In this document: one piece after another, positions 18,095 to 28,076 of the stretch
How positions within the stretch are numbered: the stretch's first letter is position 1
Layout: every line of letters starts with the position of its first letter
From: Flagellimonas pelagia
GTDB lineage: Bacteria; Bacteroidota; Bacteroidia; Flavobacteriales; Flavobacteriaceae
Direction: 5' to 3'
Length of the DNA: 64,000 nt
Assembly (NCBI RefSeq): GCF_003584135.1
Contig: NZ_QXFI01000036.1
Span: 486,495 to 550,494, forward strand
Notes under the pieces: generated by a model
The model's database searches: none
Told to the model about the DNA's origin: nothing
Seen by the model: the letters and a program-made list of their open reading frames with translations, nothing else
Program-made: the position numbers and the translations under genes

Positions 18095-18566
18095 TATAAT
18101 TTCGTATTGATGATTAATTGATACAATAAAACTTTTAAAGCCAGGCCAATAGCTGGTTCTCAGATACGAAATTCAAAAACTGTGTATGGAACAAAGTTAG
18201 GGGTCCGCGAGAAATCACGGATCAAGGAGTGTTTTTCGGAAGTCAGCCCTGAGATTCGGTGTCTTATCCCTAAGACGGCTTGGGGGATAGACTTCCTTTT
18301 TCCCAAAAGCCCGAACATGAAAAAAAATTTCAACGCTAATAGGCAAATGCGTCCAAACATAAGGGACCCATTCATGGATCAAACATAAACAAAAAACAAA
18401 TACCGCAACTTTTTTACCGAAAAATTATTTTCAATAATAAGTAGTTGTAATTCAATTATTTACATACACACAAATCCAAGAACGTCGCTATTCAACATAG
18501 CCATATCTTTATAAAGATACTACTGAGCCATGAATAATTCCTAAAGTTTTATCTATAAAATCCCAA
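18095..18566. other. 472-base intergenic region, no gene seen
   Basis: Between the decarboxylase start and the end of the molybdenum hydroxylase gene, both on the minus strand. It contains a short hairpin GTCTTA...TAAGAC at about 18260-18276, and AT-rich DNA at 18390-18560. A 71-codon minus-strand frame at 18160-18375 has no protein-like features. I could not place a good promoter for the decarboxylase gene. Confidence 0.4.
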
Positions 18567-20771
18567 TTATCCTACCAAGGGCGGTCTATCGCTAATGAAA
18601 GGTTGGCTGTAATGCCTTCTTCCCGTAGCTTTATACAGCGCATTTGCCAATGCCCCAACAATAGGTGGCAGCGATGGTTCTCCCAATCCAGTTGGGTCAA
18701 TGCCGTTGTCCACAAAGAAGGTCTCCACCTCTTTGGGCGCCTCCATATTCCTGATCAAACGGTATTTATCAAAATTGCTTTGGTTCGGTTTACCATCGGT
18801 GAAGGTCATGGCACTGAAGGTGGAATGGCCAATACCATCCACAATACCTCCCTCCACTTGGTTTTTGGCACTCAATGGGTTGATTACGATTCCGCAATCT
18901 ACGGCACACCAGACCTTACCTACTTTTGGGGTTCCACTGCCCTCTTCAAGATCCAACACCTGGGCCACATAGGAATTATGACAATAATAGGCCGAAACTC
19001 CTCTAGATTTGCCATTGTCCGTGTCGTTCCAATTGGCCTTTTCCTTGACGAGTTTCAAAACCCCTGCATAGCGTTCCGGATCATAATCGTTCTTCTTAGG
19101 GTCCCCCACAGGATTATTGATGGCACGATCGAACAACTCCAATCTAAACTCGATTGGATCCTTTCCTGAGGCTTCTGCCACCTCATCCATAAAAGCTTGC
19201 TCGGCACCCGCAATAAAATTGGAACGTGGCGCACGCCATGCCCCTGTGGTCACATTGGTCGGCAGGACATGTTTTTCTGCCAAATAATTATCCACAGCCC
19301 CTGCTGGAAAACGATCTTCGAAAATAAGATCATCATTGGTACCCGCTCCCCGCACATGCCAAGCGATCAGGTTGCCATTTTCATCCAATCCTGCTTTGTA
19401 TTTCACCTTGTAAGAAGGCCGGTATGTTCCCTGGGTCATATCATCTTCCCTGGAATACACCAATTTGACCGGTGCGTTCATTTTTTGGGATATGGCCGCT
19501 GCTTCCACAGCAAAAGTTCCGTATAAACGACGGCCGAAGCCACCTCCCATACGGGTCATCATAATATCTATTTTCTCCGCTGGCATTCCCAATCGGGATA
19601 CCAAGGTTTTTTCCAAAAATTCCGGGGTTTGGATGGGGCCCAGCAGTTCTGCCTTCTCTGACGTAACATGGGCAAAAAAGTTCATGGGCTCCATGGTATT
19701 GTGTGCCAGATAGGGAGCCGAATACGTGCTTTCCACTATCTTGGCCGCTTTCTTAAAGGCCGCATCCACATCACCATCCTTTCTGGCGGGTTGTTCCGTA
19801 GGTTTCTCCAATAGGGCAGTCAAAGCCTCATCATGGTAAGCGGTGCTCTCCAATTTGGACGCTTCTTCCCATTCCACTTCCAACGCTTTTTTGGCCTGCA
19901 TGCACTCCCAAGTGCTATTGCCTACAATGGCTACCAATTCGGGGATTCCTCCACCATCGGACCATTGTTTTTCCACAGTTTCGGGATACACTTCAAAATG
20001 GAATACATCCTTTATACCTGGCATGGATTTCACCGATTCGGCGTTCATGCTTTTGTACTTCATTCCAAATGCAGGTGGGTGCACGATCATGGCTATGAGC
20101 ATTCCTTCCCTCTGAACGTCCAATCCATAAAGTGGCTGACCGGTGACGATCTTGGGTCCATCCACATTTTTCTTGTTCGTACCAATAATGCTAAAGGTAT
20201 TGATATCCTTAAGTTCCACTTCCTCGGGCACTTCAATAGCCGTAGCGGCTGATGCCATTTCGCCATACCCTGCGGATTTTCCGCTGGCTTCGTGCATCAA
20301 CTGGCCTTCCTTGGTGGTAATCTCACTTACGGGAACTTGCCAAGCCTGGGCTGCAGCTTCCTTCAGCATTTGTCTGGCGGTTGCGCCCGCCATACGAAGA
20401 CTTTCCCACCCTTGACGGATGGATTGGCTACCTCCCGCCAATTGACGAGTAAAAATATCGGTATTTAAAGGCGCCTGTTCAACGATGACATCTTTCCAAG
20501 CCACATCCAACTCTTCAGCTACGATCATGGGCATAGCTGTTTTTACATTTTGTCCTATCTCAGGGTTTGGCGACATAATGGTCACCAACCCGTTATCCCC
20601 TACTTTGAGGAACCCGTTCAGATCGAACCATTCCTTGGGTAGACTGTTGACCTGTTCCGGTGTCATTTTGCATGAGGCCAACCAATTGAAGCCCAATACC
20701 AGTCCGCCACTGGCCAATCCAGTATTTCTGATAAAGGCCCGTCTTCCTATTTTTGTTTTAACTAGTGTCAT
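18567..20771 (-). CDS. xanthine dehydrogenase-family molybdopterin-binding subunit (isoquinoline 1-oxidoreductase beta type)
   Basis: A 734-residue large subunit with an N-terminal twin-arginine-like signal (RRAFIRNTGLASGGLVLGF), so it is probably exported folded to the periplasm. It has molybdopterin-binding motifs such as GGGFGRRLYG, GAWRAPRSN and a C-terminal GLGEPSLPPIVGALANAL, where the Glu fits the catalytic base position. It is encoded 26 bases after the (2Fe-2S) subunit gene. This two-subunit type lacks a FAD subunit and oxidises N-heterocycles or aldehydes; the substrate here is not known. No maturation gene is adjacent. Confidence 0.9.
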   Translation of the reverse strand: MTLVKTKIGRRAFIRNTGLASGGLVLGFNWLASCKMTPEQVNSLPKEWFDLNGFLKVGDNGLVTIMSPNPEIGQNVKTAMPMIVAEELDVAWKDVIVEQAPLNTDIFTRQLAGGSQSIRQGWESLRMAGATARQMLKEAAAQAWQVPVSEITTKEGQLMHEASGKSAGYGEMASAATAIEVPEEVELKDINTFSIIGTNKKNVDGPKIVTGQPLYGLDVQREGMLIAMIVHPPAFGMKYKSMNAESVKSMPGIKDVFHFEVYPETVEKQWSDGGGIPELVAIVGNSTWECMQAKKALEVEWEEASKLESTAYHDEALTALLEKPTEQPARKDGDVDAAFKKAAKIVESTYSAPYLAHNTMEPMNFFAHVTSEKAELLGPIQTPEFLEKTLVSRLGMPAEKIDIMMTRMGGGFGRRLYGTFAVEAAAISQKMNAPVKLVYSREDDMTQGTYRPSYKVKYKAGLDENGNLIAWHVRGAGTNDDLIFEDRFPAGAVDNYLAEKHVLPTNVTTGAWRAPRSNFIAGAEQAFMDEVAEASGKDPIEFRLELFDRAINNPVGDPKKNDYDPERYAGVLKLVKEKANWNDTDNGKSRGVSAYYCHNSYVAQVLDLEEGSGTPKVGKVWCAVDCGIVINPLSAKNQVEGGIVDGIGHSTFSAMTFTDGKPNQSNFDKYRLIRNMEAPKEVETFFVDNGIDPTGLGEPSLPPIVGALANALYKATGRRHYSQPFISDRPPLVG

Positions 20772-20797
20772 GTTTTTAGGTTTTCAGATGAATTGGA

Positions 20798-21253
20798 TTA
20801 TGAGTTCGCTGCCATTTTTACGGCCTTCCTGATTCTCAGATAGGTGCCACATCGGCAAATGTTGCCATTCATGGCCATCTCAATTTCTTCATCCGTTGGA
20901 TTTGGATTTTTTTCCAAAAGTGATGCTGCGGTCATGATCTGACCTGCCTGACAGTACCCACATTGGGGAACGTCCACTTCCAGCCATGCTTTTTGTACAG
21001 GATGATCGCCATTTTCAGACAATCCCTCAATAGTGGTGATGTTCTGGTTGCCTACAGAAGATACAGGTAGCATGCATGCCCGTGTTGCTGTGCCGTCCAA
21101 ATGGATGGTACAAGCTCCGCATTGTGCAATCCCACAACCATATTTTGTTCCGACCAAGTTCAAATGGTCCCTTAAAACCCAGAGCATTGGTGTGGTAGGA
21201 TCCACATCCACCTCTTGTTTCTTTCCGTTGATGTTCAGTGTAAATAGTGCCAT
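20798..21253 (-). CDS. (2Fe-2S)-binding subunit of the molybdenum hydroxylase
   Basis: A 151-residue protein with the two expected cluster sites: a plant-ferredoxin-like [16 protein letters not shown] with a downstream Cys (RACMLPV), and the second domain CGYCQAGQ ... [14 protein letters not shown]. The size is that of the small subunit of IorAB-type enzymes. It has no Tat signal, so it probably travels with the large subunit. It is first in the two-gene operon. Confidence 0.94.
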   Translation of the reverse strand: MALFTLNINGKKQEVDVDPTTPMLWVLRDHLNLVGTKYGCGIAQCGACTIHLDGTATRACMLPVSSVGNQNITTIEGLSENGDHPVQKAWLEVDVPQCGYCQAGQIMTAASLLEKNPNPTDEEIEMAMNGNICRCGTYLRIRKAVKMAANS

Positions 21254-21491
21254 GATATAAAAATTCCCCTTGAAGTTATGGATTTCCCCTTAGAATGCTT
21301 TTAAAAATATAAAGCATCCCAAAAAAATTAACATTGTTTTTACAATTTTTGAAGTTACTTAAATTTAATATAAATAACAACTCAACACTGGCCTTGGTTC
21401 AAAGCAGGTCATCTATTGGAAGTAATATGGGTTTTAAGACCAAACCCAAAAAATTCAAACAACTGATATTTTGAGGTCGAAGAAACAAGTT

Positions 21492-22334
21492 TTAAGGTGC
21501 TACCAGACGTAACCGTGCAAATACCGGAAGATGATCCGAAGGGTATCGACAGTCTTTGGAATCGCTCAAAATGGCACTTTTTAGTACCTCAACATTATTA
21601 GGGGAAACAAAGATGTAATCGATCCTGCGTTCCACAGGTTTATTGAACTCGAACCCGTTGAAGGTACCATTAGGGCCAAAGGCATTTTTTCCCATAGCGA
21701 CATGGGTATCGGTCATTTCCCCCAAGATTACCTGTACTCCCGAACTATCACTTTCCAAATTGAAATCCCCGGTCAAAATAACAGGCAAACCATCTGGATT
21801 CAACTCCTTCATTTTCTTCAGGATGAGTTTGGAACTTTCTGCCCTTGCCGTTACCCCCACATGATCAAAATGCGTATTGAAGACCATGAACTTGCTTCCA
21901 TCCGCCTTATTTTCAAAAAGTCCATAGGTACAGATACGGGGCAAGGCGGCATCCCATCCTTTGGATGGTACATCCGGAGTTTCGGATAGCCAAAACGTGG
22001 ACTGTTTCAACACCTTCAGTTTTTTGGTGTTATAGAAAAGAGCCGAAAACTCGCCACGATCATCTCCATGATCGCGTCCTATGCCAACATAAGTATAATC
22101 TTCAAGCCCTTCGTCAATATCCTTGAGTTGATGCACCAACCCCTCTTGGGTCCCAAAAACATCCGGGGCATAAAATTGCAATTGCGAGATCAGGAATGCC
22201 TTTCGGTTGTCCCAATTGTTGGGTTTGTCATTGGGATTGTCATAACGGATGTTATAGGTGATCACATCTATGGTCTGTCCATTAACGCCGACCATCGCCG
22301 TAAAAAGTAATAGGGTAAAAAGCAGTGTTTTCAT
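21492..22334 (-). CDS. secreted endonuclease/exonuclease/phosphatase-family protein
   Basis: A 280-residue protein with a signal peptide (cleavage near VNGQ). It has EEP-fold motifs VITYNIRYDN, FGTQEGL (metal-ligand Glu), FNTHFDHVG, LTGDFNLESDS and a C-terminal SDHLPVFARL (catalytic Asp-His). This superfamily includes nucleases, phosphodiesterases and sphingomyelinases; the specificity is unclear. The start overlaps the sulfatase stop by four bases, so it is the last gene of the PUL operon and may remove phosphate groups from the substrate. Confidence 0.87.
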   Translation of the reverse strand: MKTLLFTLLLFTAMVGVNGQTIDVITYNIRYDNPNDKPNNWDNRKAFLISQLQFYAPDVFGTQEGLVHQLKDIDEGLEDYTYVGIGRDHGDDRGEFSALFYNTKKLKVLKQSTFWLSETPDVPSKGWDAALPRICTYGLFENKADGSKFMVFNTHFDHVGVTARAESSKLILKKMKELNPDGLPVILTGDFNLESDSSGVQVILGEMTDTHVAMGKNAFGPNGTFNGFEFNKPVERRIDYIFVSPNNVEVLKSAILSDSKDCRYPSDHLPVFARLRLVAP

Positions 22335-23956
22335 TGGATAGGTGTTCCCCTCAATTTTTTAAAGACTTCATAGGCTTTATCGACTTTTTCCTTTGGAGTG
22401 GTCTCAAATTCCTTTTCGGTCACTTGATAAACTGCTTGCAAGCTATCCAATTTTTGGTGCATGGACGTTATGATATCTTTATATTCTTCATCATTGATAG
22501 CATTGTGTACTTCGTGAGGGTCCTTTTGAAGGTCATAGAACTCCCATGCATCAATATCATCATAAAAATGGATGAGTTTGTAGCGATCCGTGCGCACTCC
22601 GTACTGCCGTTTCACCATATGAAATGCCGGAAAATCATAATAATGGTAATACACGGCATTCTTGAAATCGTGTTCAGTTCCATCCAATACATGCCTAAAG
22701 GACCGACCCTGCATATCCGAAGCATATTGGGTCCCGCCTGCCAAATCCAAAAAAGTAGGGGCAAAATCAAGGTTCTGTACCATCGCATCGATTTCCGTTC
22801 CGGGTTTGATGACTCCTGGCAACTGCATCAACAAGGGCATTTTCATGGATTCCTCGTACATAAACCGCTTGTCGAACCAACCGTGCTCTCCCAAATAAAA
22901 TCCTTGATCGGAAGTGTACACCACCAAGGTGTTCTTGTCCAACCCTGTTTTTTCCAAATAGTCCAAAATCCTGCCAACGCCTTCATCCACGGCCTTTATG
23001 GTAGCCAAATATTCTTGGAGAAACCTTTGTCCTTTCCATTCGGCCAGTTCTTTACCATGCAGGTTGGCTTCCCAAAAGGCATTGTTTTTGGGAAGATAGG
23101 CTTCGTCCCAAATTTTACGTTGCTCGGGCGTCATACGATCAAAATCGATGGTCCATGGATTTTGTGCCAGTTCCGTACTTCCGGGGCCTTTGCTCATCCT
23201 TAAATCGTGCCCTTCGTACATGTCTTTATAAATGGTTTGCAATTGTTCCTCGGCCGCCTGTTGGTCCACAAACTCTGGAAAATAGGTATCTGGCAAAGGG
23301 AAGGTAATGGAATCATACACATTCAAATGTCGCAGGGCCGGCATCCAATTCCTGTGTGGTGCCTTGTGGTGCACCATCAAATAAAAAGGATGTGTGCTGT
23401 CTCGGTGCCGCAACCAATCCAGACTTTTATCGGTAATCAAATCCGTAGCATAACCTTCAACCACAGTGGTATCGCCTCCGGAAATGAACTCGGGGTTGTA
23501 ATAGTTGCCCTGGTCGTTCAAAATATCCCAATAATCAAATCCTGTAGGTGTACCGTACAAATGCCACTTCCCTATAATCCCTGTCTGATACCCCAGTTTT
23601 TTCAAATATTTGGGCAAGGTTGGTTGGTTGCCATCAAACCGTTCCCCGTTCATACGAAAACCGTTAACGTGGCTTAATTTTCCAGTAAGTATAACCGCCC
23701 TACTTGGTCCACATAAAGAATTGGTACAGAAATTATTCCTGAAAATGGCACCGTTTTTCGCAATTCGGTCAATATTGGGCGTAGGAGCCAATTTCCCCAA
23801 TTCATGTCCATAGGCACTAATGGCCTGAAAGGCATGGTCATCGGCCATGATGAAAATAATGTTCGGTGGACCAGCTGCCACTTCTTCTTTTGGTTTTTCC
23901 TGTTGCTTACAGGCAGAAATCAACAATAGCAACAGTATGGCTCTTCTCCAATACAT
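22331..23956 (-). CDS. sulfatase lipoprotein (formylglycine type)
   Basis: A 541-residue sulfatase. I start it at the ATG at 23956 rather than at an upstream TTG, which gives a lipobox LLISAC with Cys16. It has metal-binding IIFIMADDHAF, then the active-site CGPSR (Cys82 is the residue converted to formylglycine), and later VVYTSDQGFYLGEHGWFDKR, typical of S1 sulfatases. It lies 55 bases after the GH3 gene in the PUL and should desulfate the glycan or a related substrate. The sulfatase subfamily cannot be fixed by eye. No maturase (anSME) is in the window. Confidence 0.9.
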   Translation of the reverse strand: MYWRRAILLLLLISACKQQEKPKEEVAAGPPNIIFIMADDHAFQAISAYGHELGKLAPTPNIDRIAKNGAIFRNNFCTNSLCGPSRAVILTGKLSHVNGFRMNGERFDGNQPTLPKYLKKLGYQTGIIGKWHLYGTPTGFDYWDILNDQGNYYNPEFISGGDTTVVEGYATDLITDKSLDWLRHRDSTHPFYLMVHHKAPHRNWMPALRHLNVYDSITFPLPDTYFPEFVDQQAAEEQLQTIYKDMYEGHDLRMSKGPGSTELAQNPWTIDFDRMTPEQRKIWDEAYLPKNNAFWEANLHGKELAEWKGQRFLQEYLATIKAVDEGVGRILDYLEKTGLDKNTLVVYTSDQGFYLGEHGWFDKRFMYEESMKMPLLMQLPGVIKPGTEIDAMVQNLDFAPTFLDLAGGTQYASDMQGRSFRHVLDGTEHDFKNAVYYHYYDFPAFHMVKRQYGVRTDRYKLIHFYDDIDAWEFYDLQKDPHEVHNAINDEEYKDIITSMHQKLDSLQAVYQVTEKEFETTPKEKVDKAYEVFKKLRGTPIQ

Positions 23957-24011
23957 TTTTACGGTTTTAGGTCGATGGAACAAACGTGCTAGAACAGCAC
24001 TTTCCCCATCA

Positions 24012-26279
24012 TTAATTCAATACAAACGATTTTGAAAGCTGGGCATCGGAATTGGTCCCGACAAACACTTGAAACTCTCCAGGCTCTGCCACAAAATCCA
24101 ATTGGCTGTTGTAAAACTTCAAATCATCAGGAGATAAGGTGATGGTCACTTCCTTACTCTCCCCTTTTTTCAACAATATCTTTCGGAATCCTTTCAACTC
24201 GCGTTTTGGAGGGGTAATGCTGCGTACCTCATCCTTCAAATACAACTGCACTACTTCTTCCCCATCATAGTTTCCAGTGTTGGTCACGGTTACGGTTGCA
24301 GAAATCGATTCTCCTTGACCTATGCTGGTTTTGTCCAATTTGAGATTGGAATATTCAAAGTTGGTATAGCTTAAACCATACCCAAAAGGCAATAAAGGAG
24401 AGTTGGGGGAATCCAGATAGTTGGACCTGAATTTTTGGAATTCATCATTTTCAGGGGCAGGCCTACCGGTATTTTTGGCACTGTAGTAAATGGGGATTTG
24501 CCCCACATTTCTTGGCCAGGTAACCGTTAATTTTCCAGAGGGATTGTAATCGCCAAAAACCACATCGGCAATGGCATTGCCTGCCTCTACCCCTGGGTGC
24601 CACACTTGAAGAATGGCCACAGGCAATCCTAATTCATCTGGGATGGTCAAAGGCCGACCGCTCATCAAAACCAAGGCAACGGGTTTTCCTGTCGCCACCA
24701 AGGCACGGATCAATATTTTTTGACTTTCAGGAATGGAAATATCGGTACGGCTAGCAGCTTCACCTGTCATTTCCGTAGCCTCTCCCACAACGGCCACCAC
24801 TACATCAGCGTTCTTGGCCAATTCCACGGCTTCATCTACCATCACTTCTGGGGAACGCTCATCAATTTCTATTCTTGGACCGAATACATTCACGTGTTTG
24901 GCAAATTCCTCATCATCAGAAATATTGGCTCCTTTTGCATATTGAATGGTAGCATTCGGGGCCACATTCTTGAACCCTTCCAAAATGGTAACGGCCAGAC
25001 TTACATCACCCGTGGGAGCCCAAGTACCCAACATATTGTTCCGGCTGTCCGCCAATGGCCCTACCAAGGCAATCTTTTTATTTTTTTGAAGGGGTAAAAT
25101 ATTGTTTTCATTTTTCAACAGCACAAAGGAATGGGCAGCCAAAGTGCGGGCCAGTGCCCTGTTTTCCTTGGTTAAAATATCCTTAGCAGGGCGTTTGCTG
25201 TCCAAATAACGGTAGGGATTATCAAAAAGACCAGAAACGTATTTGGCCTCCAAAATTCTTCTGCAGGCGTTGGTAATCGCTTCTTCGGTCACTTTTCCTT
25301 CTTCCAAGGATTTTTTCAAGGTGGTCAGGAAGCCTTCACCCACCATATCCATATCCAAACCTGCATTCAAGGCCAAAGCGGAAACCGCTTGCAGGTCACC
25401 CAATCCATGAGGGATCATTTCGTTGAGTGAGGTGTAATCGGAAACCACAAACCCTTTGAAATCCCATCGATTGCGCAACAAATCCGTGAGCAACCACTTG
25501 TTTCCTGTTGCCGGAATACCGTCAATATCGTTAAAAGAGCTCATGACACTGGCCACTCCTGCATCCACAGCAGCTTTGTACGGTGGCAGGTATTGGTTGA
25601 ACATCTTGATCTTGCTCATATCCACGGAATGGTAGTCACGACCAGCTTCTGCTGCCCCATAAAGGGCAAAGTGTTTCACACAGGCCAACATGGTATGGGC
25701 TGCGGCCAAATCATCACCTTGATAGCCTTTTACCGAAGCTTCGGCTATTTTGGAACCCAAATAAGGATCTTCCCCGGCCCCTTCGGCAATCCGGCCCCAA
25801 CGAGGGTCTCGGGCAATATCGACCATGGGGGAAAAGTTCCAGTTGATACCATCTGCCGTGGCTTCTTTAGCTGCCATTTGGGCAGCCTGTTGTACCAAAT
25901 CCATATCCCAACTGGATGCCAATCCCAAGGGGATGGGATACGTGGTCTTATAGCCATGGATCACATCGGAACCGATCAGCAAAGGAATACCCAATCGGCT
26001 TTTTTTAACGGCGAGTTCTTGGGCCACTCGTACTTTGTCTGGTCCGGCCACCCCAAAAAGTCCGCCCACTTCACCAGCCTTTATCTTGGCTTCCACATTT
26101 TTGCTCACTACTTCGCCAGTGGCCACACCTCCGCCTGGTGTCAAAAGGTTCAGCTGACCTATTTTTTCCTCCAAGGTCATTTTTTGTAAGAGTGCCTCCA
26201 CTTCTGGAATCCTTTGTTGGGCACTGATAGCACCAAAGGTTAGTGCCATTACGGCGAAAAGTAATTTTTTATAGTACAT
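24012..26279 (-). CDS. bglX: GH3 beta-glucosidase, BglX type
   Basis: A 755-residue periplasmic enzyme with a signal peptide (cleavage near AISA-QQ). The N-terminal barrel has GSDVIHGYKTTYPIPLG, KHFALYG and the nucleophile motif GFVVSDYTS (Asp281). The C-terminal part has the alpha/beta sandwich and a fibronectin-III-like domain (VTVTNTGNYDGEEVVQLYL). It removes terminal beta-linked glucose from oligosaccharides. In this PUL it would finish degradation of products of the two GH144-type enzymes. Confidence 0.94.
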   Translation of the reverse strand: MYYKKLLFAVMALTFGAISAQQRIPEVEALLQKMTLEEKIGQLNLLTPGGGVATGEVVSKNVEAKIKAGEVGGLFGVAGPDKVRVAQELAVKKSRLGIPLLIGSDVIHGYKTTYPIPLGLASSWDMDLVQQAAQMAAKEATADGINWNFSPMVDIARDPRWGRIAEGAGEDPYLGSKIAEASVKGYQGDDLAAAHTMLACVKHFALYGAAEAGRDYHSVDMSKIKMFNQYLPPYKAAVDAGVASVMSSFNDIDGIPATGNKWLLTDLLRNRWDFKGFVVSDYTSLNEMIPHGLGDLQAVSALALNAGLDMDMVGEGFLTTLKKSLEEGKVTEEAITNACRRILEAKYVSGLFDNPYRYLDSKRPAKDILTKENRALARTLAAHSFVLLKNENNILPLQKNKKIALVGPLADSRNNMLGTWAPTGDVSLAVTILEGFKNVAPNATIQYAKGANISDDEEFAKHVNVFGPRIEIDERSPEVMVDEAVELAKNADVVVAVVGEATEMTGEAASRTDISIPESQKILIRALVATGKPVALVLMSGRPLTIPDELGLPVAILQVWHPGVEAGNAIADVVFGDYNPSGKLTVTWPRNVGQIPIYYSAKNTGRPAPENDEFQKFRSNYLDSPNSPLLPFGYGLSYTNFEYSNLKLDKTSIGQGESISATVTVTNTGNYDGEEVVQLYLKDEVRSITPPKRELKGFRKILLKKGESKEVTITLSPDDLKFYNSQLDFVAEPGEFQVFVGTNSDAQLSKSFVLN

Positions 26280-26303
26280 GATCAGGTTGTTTTGTTGTGG
26301 TAT

Positions 26304-28073
26304 TTATTCTGATTTGACAATGGGTGTCCGTTCTGAAATCCCATTGTTGTTAAATGCTTCAATCTGAAAATAATAGGCATCCGTTCGATCCATTCCCGAA
26401 AAATAATATTCGTTTTTTCCATATACCATGATGCTTCCGTAGAGCTTGTCAGGTGACTTACCAAAATAGATGACATAGCCATCGGCAAGGTCATTTTGTT
26501 TCCATCTAAGCCACGAATTTCTACGTTCCCCAAATTTTTTAGGGTTGGTTCTCAGCACGACAAAATCCTCCACCAGTCTTGGTTTTTCGCCAGTCCCTTT
26601 GCCAAAAACCCTAAATCCGCTCAGAGCAAACTTCCCTGTCGGCATTTTAATGTTTTCCATTTTCAGGAAACGTGCTTTGGTTGGATTTTTCAGTTCGATA
26701 TAATCATGGGGTACATCGGTTAGGTTCTTGCTTTTGTCCACCAAAAGGCTCCATTTTTTTCCATCATTGGAACTGTAAATCTTGTATTGATGATAAACTC
26801 CCTCGGATTTTCCCAGAAATTCGGCATCCTGGTCGGCATAGTTCACCTGAATAGCGTGGATGTTGGAAACTTCACCCAAATCGGTCTGAAACCACTCCCC
26901 TTTATTTCCGGTTTTGGCACTCCAGTACGTCTTCATATCCTCATCCACCGCATAATTGGGTTGATACCCTCCCAAAGTAGAAGAAGTTTGAACGGGTTTG
27001 TTGTAGTTCAACACCATCCAGCCTGTAAAAAGGCCCTTAATATGATCTGCATTTTCTTGAGGAAGATAGGTTGGGTAATCGCCATAGGCCGTATTGCAGT
27101 ACATCACATCCTCTTCATCAAATCCAGCCGGCCAAATCCCTATTCGGCGCTCAAAACTGTTCTTTTGGTTGATGATCATGGTGGAAACATGCCACCAATT
27201 TCCATACGTATCCTGATAAGTGGCCCCATGACCCGCTCCTCTGGCAAAACCTCCGGGCTTGTAGGAAAATGGATTGTGTTCTTGGTAGGCAAATCCGTCC
27301 AAAGGTTGATCGCTAACATATACCCCATCACCATATCCGCTAAATTCGGTGCCGGGTCCTCCATACTGCAAGTAGTATTTGCCGTTATGCTTGGTCATCC
27401 AAGCGCCTTCCATGAAGGGTTGCAAAAAGGTATTGTCGTTGTATTCCCCAAAACGTTCCCATCCATGGTCTTCAGGAACCAAGGAAATTAAGGGTTTCAC
27501 ATAACCTTCCGACTGTAAGGTCTTGGTGTTAATCTCTGTTCCCAAAATAGGAAACACATTACTGGACCCCCAGTACAAATAGAGTTTATCGGTATCCTCC
27601 TCATATAAAAACCCAGGATCCCAAGCGCCCACTTTTAACGAGTCCACGGCAATTTCCCAATTATCAGTGGTTGGATCCTTGCTCTTCCATAAGGAAAAAG
27701 CGGGCCCGTGGGTAGAACCGATCAAATACAGTTCATTTTTCATCACAAAAGCCGCAGGAGCGCAAAGTTCGTCGTAAACCTTGTTGCGTTCTCGAAGAAA
27801 TTTTCTTGGGATAAATTTCCAATCATACATATCATCACTCCACCAATACCCCCATTGGTTGGTAGAGAAAAGGAAGTATTTATCCTTAAAAGTGACAATC
27901 ACGGGATCCGCCGTGGCCCTATGTTTGCCATGGGTGGCAAAATTAGGAATCGGGGTATACCCATAATCAATATTGATAGGATTACAATAGGTTTTTTGCT
28001 GTGCCTGGAGCAACAAAGGGATTGAGGTCAAAAACACCACACATATAGAACCTAAAAGTGTTCTTGACCCCAT
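26304..28073 (-). CDS. GH43-family glycoside hydrolase with C-terminal discoidin-like and Fn3-like regions
   Basis: A 589-residue secreted protein with a signal peptide (cleavage near LLQAQ). The five-bladed propeller shows the GH43 triad: Asp56 in RATADPVIV, Asp152 in GAWDPGFLY and Glu222 in FMEGAWMTKHNGKYY. After about residue 365 comes an F5/8 (discoidin)-like module (DEDMKTYWSAKTGNKGEWFQTDLG), then an Fn3-like tail. GH43 enzymes mostly attack arabinose- or xylose-type linkages, so the glycan may carry such branches. It lies 24 bases before the GH3 gene. Confidence 0.88.
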   Translation of the reverse strand: MGSRTLLGSICVVFLTSIPLLLQAQQKTYCNPINIDYGYTPIPNFATHGKHRATADPVIVTFKDKYFLFSTNQWGYWWSDDMYDWKFIPRKFLRERNKVYDELCAPAAFVMKNELYLIGSTHGPAFSLWKSKDPTTDNWEIAVDSLKVGAWDPGFLYEEDTDKLYLYWGSSNVFPILGTEINTKTLQSEGYVKPLISLVPEDHGWERFGEYNDNTFLQPFMEGAWMTKHNGKYYLQYGGPGTEFSGYGDGVYVSDQPLDGFAYQEHNPFSYKPGGFARGAGHGATYQDTYGNWWHVSTMIINQKNSFERRIGIWPAGFDEEDVMYCNTAYGDYPTYLPQENADHIKGLFTGWMVLNYNKPVQTSSTLGGYQPNYAVDEDMKTYWSAKTGNKGEWFQTDLGEVSNIHAIQVNYADQDAEFLGKSEGVYHQYKIYSSNDGKKWSLLVDKSKNLTDVPHDYIELKNPTKARFLKMENIKMPTGKFALSGFRVFGKGTGEKPRLVEDFVVLRTNPKKFGERRNSWLRWKQNDLADGYVIYFGKSPDKLYGSIMVYGKNEYYFSGMDRTDAYYFQIEAFNNNGISERTPIVKSE

Positions 28074-28076
28074 GGG

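Noticed and set aside
17117-18121. 334-codon open frame antisense to the arginine decarboxylase gene
   Set aside because: The opposite strand carries clear PLP-decarboxylase motifs; this frame arises from codon bias of that gene.
22325-23203. 292-codon open frame antisense to the sulfatase gene
   Set aside because: Sulfatase motifs are on the other strand, and this frame shows no recognisable protein features.
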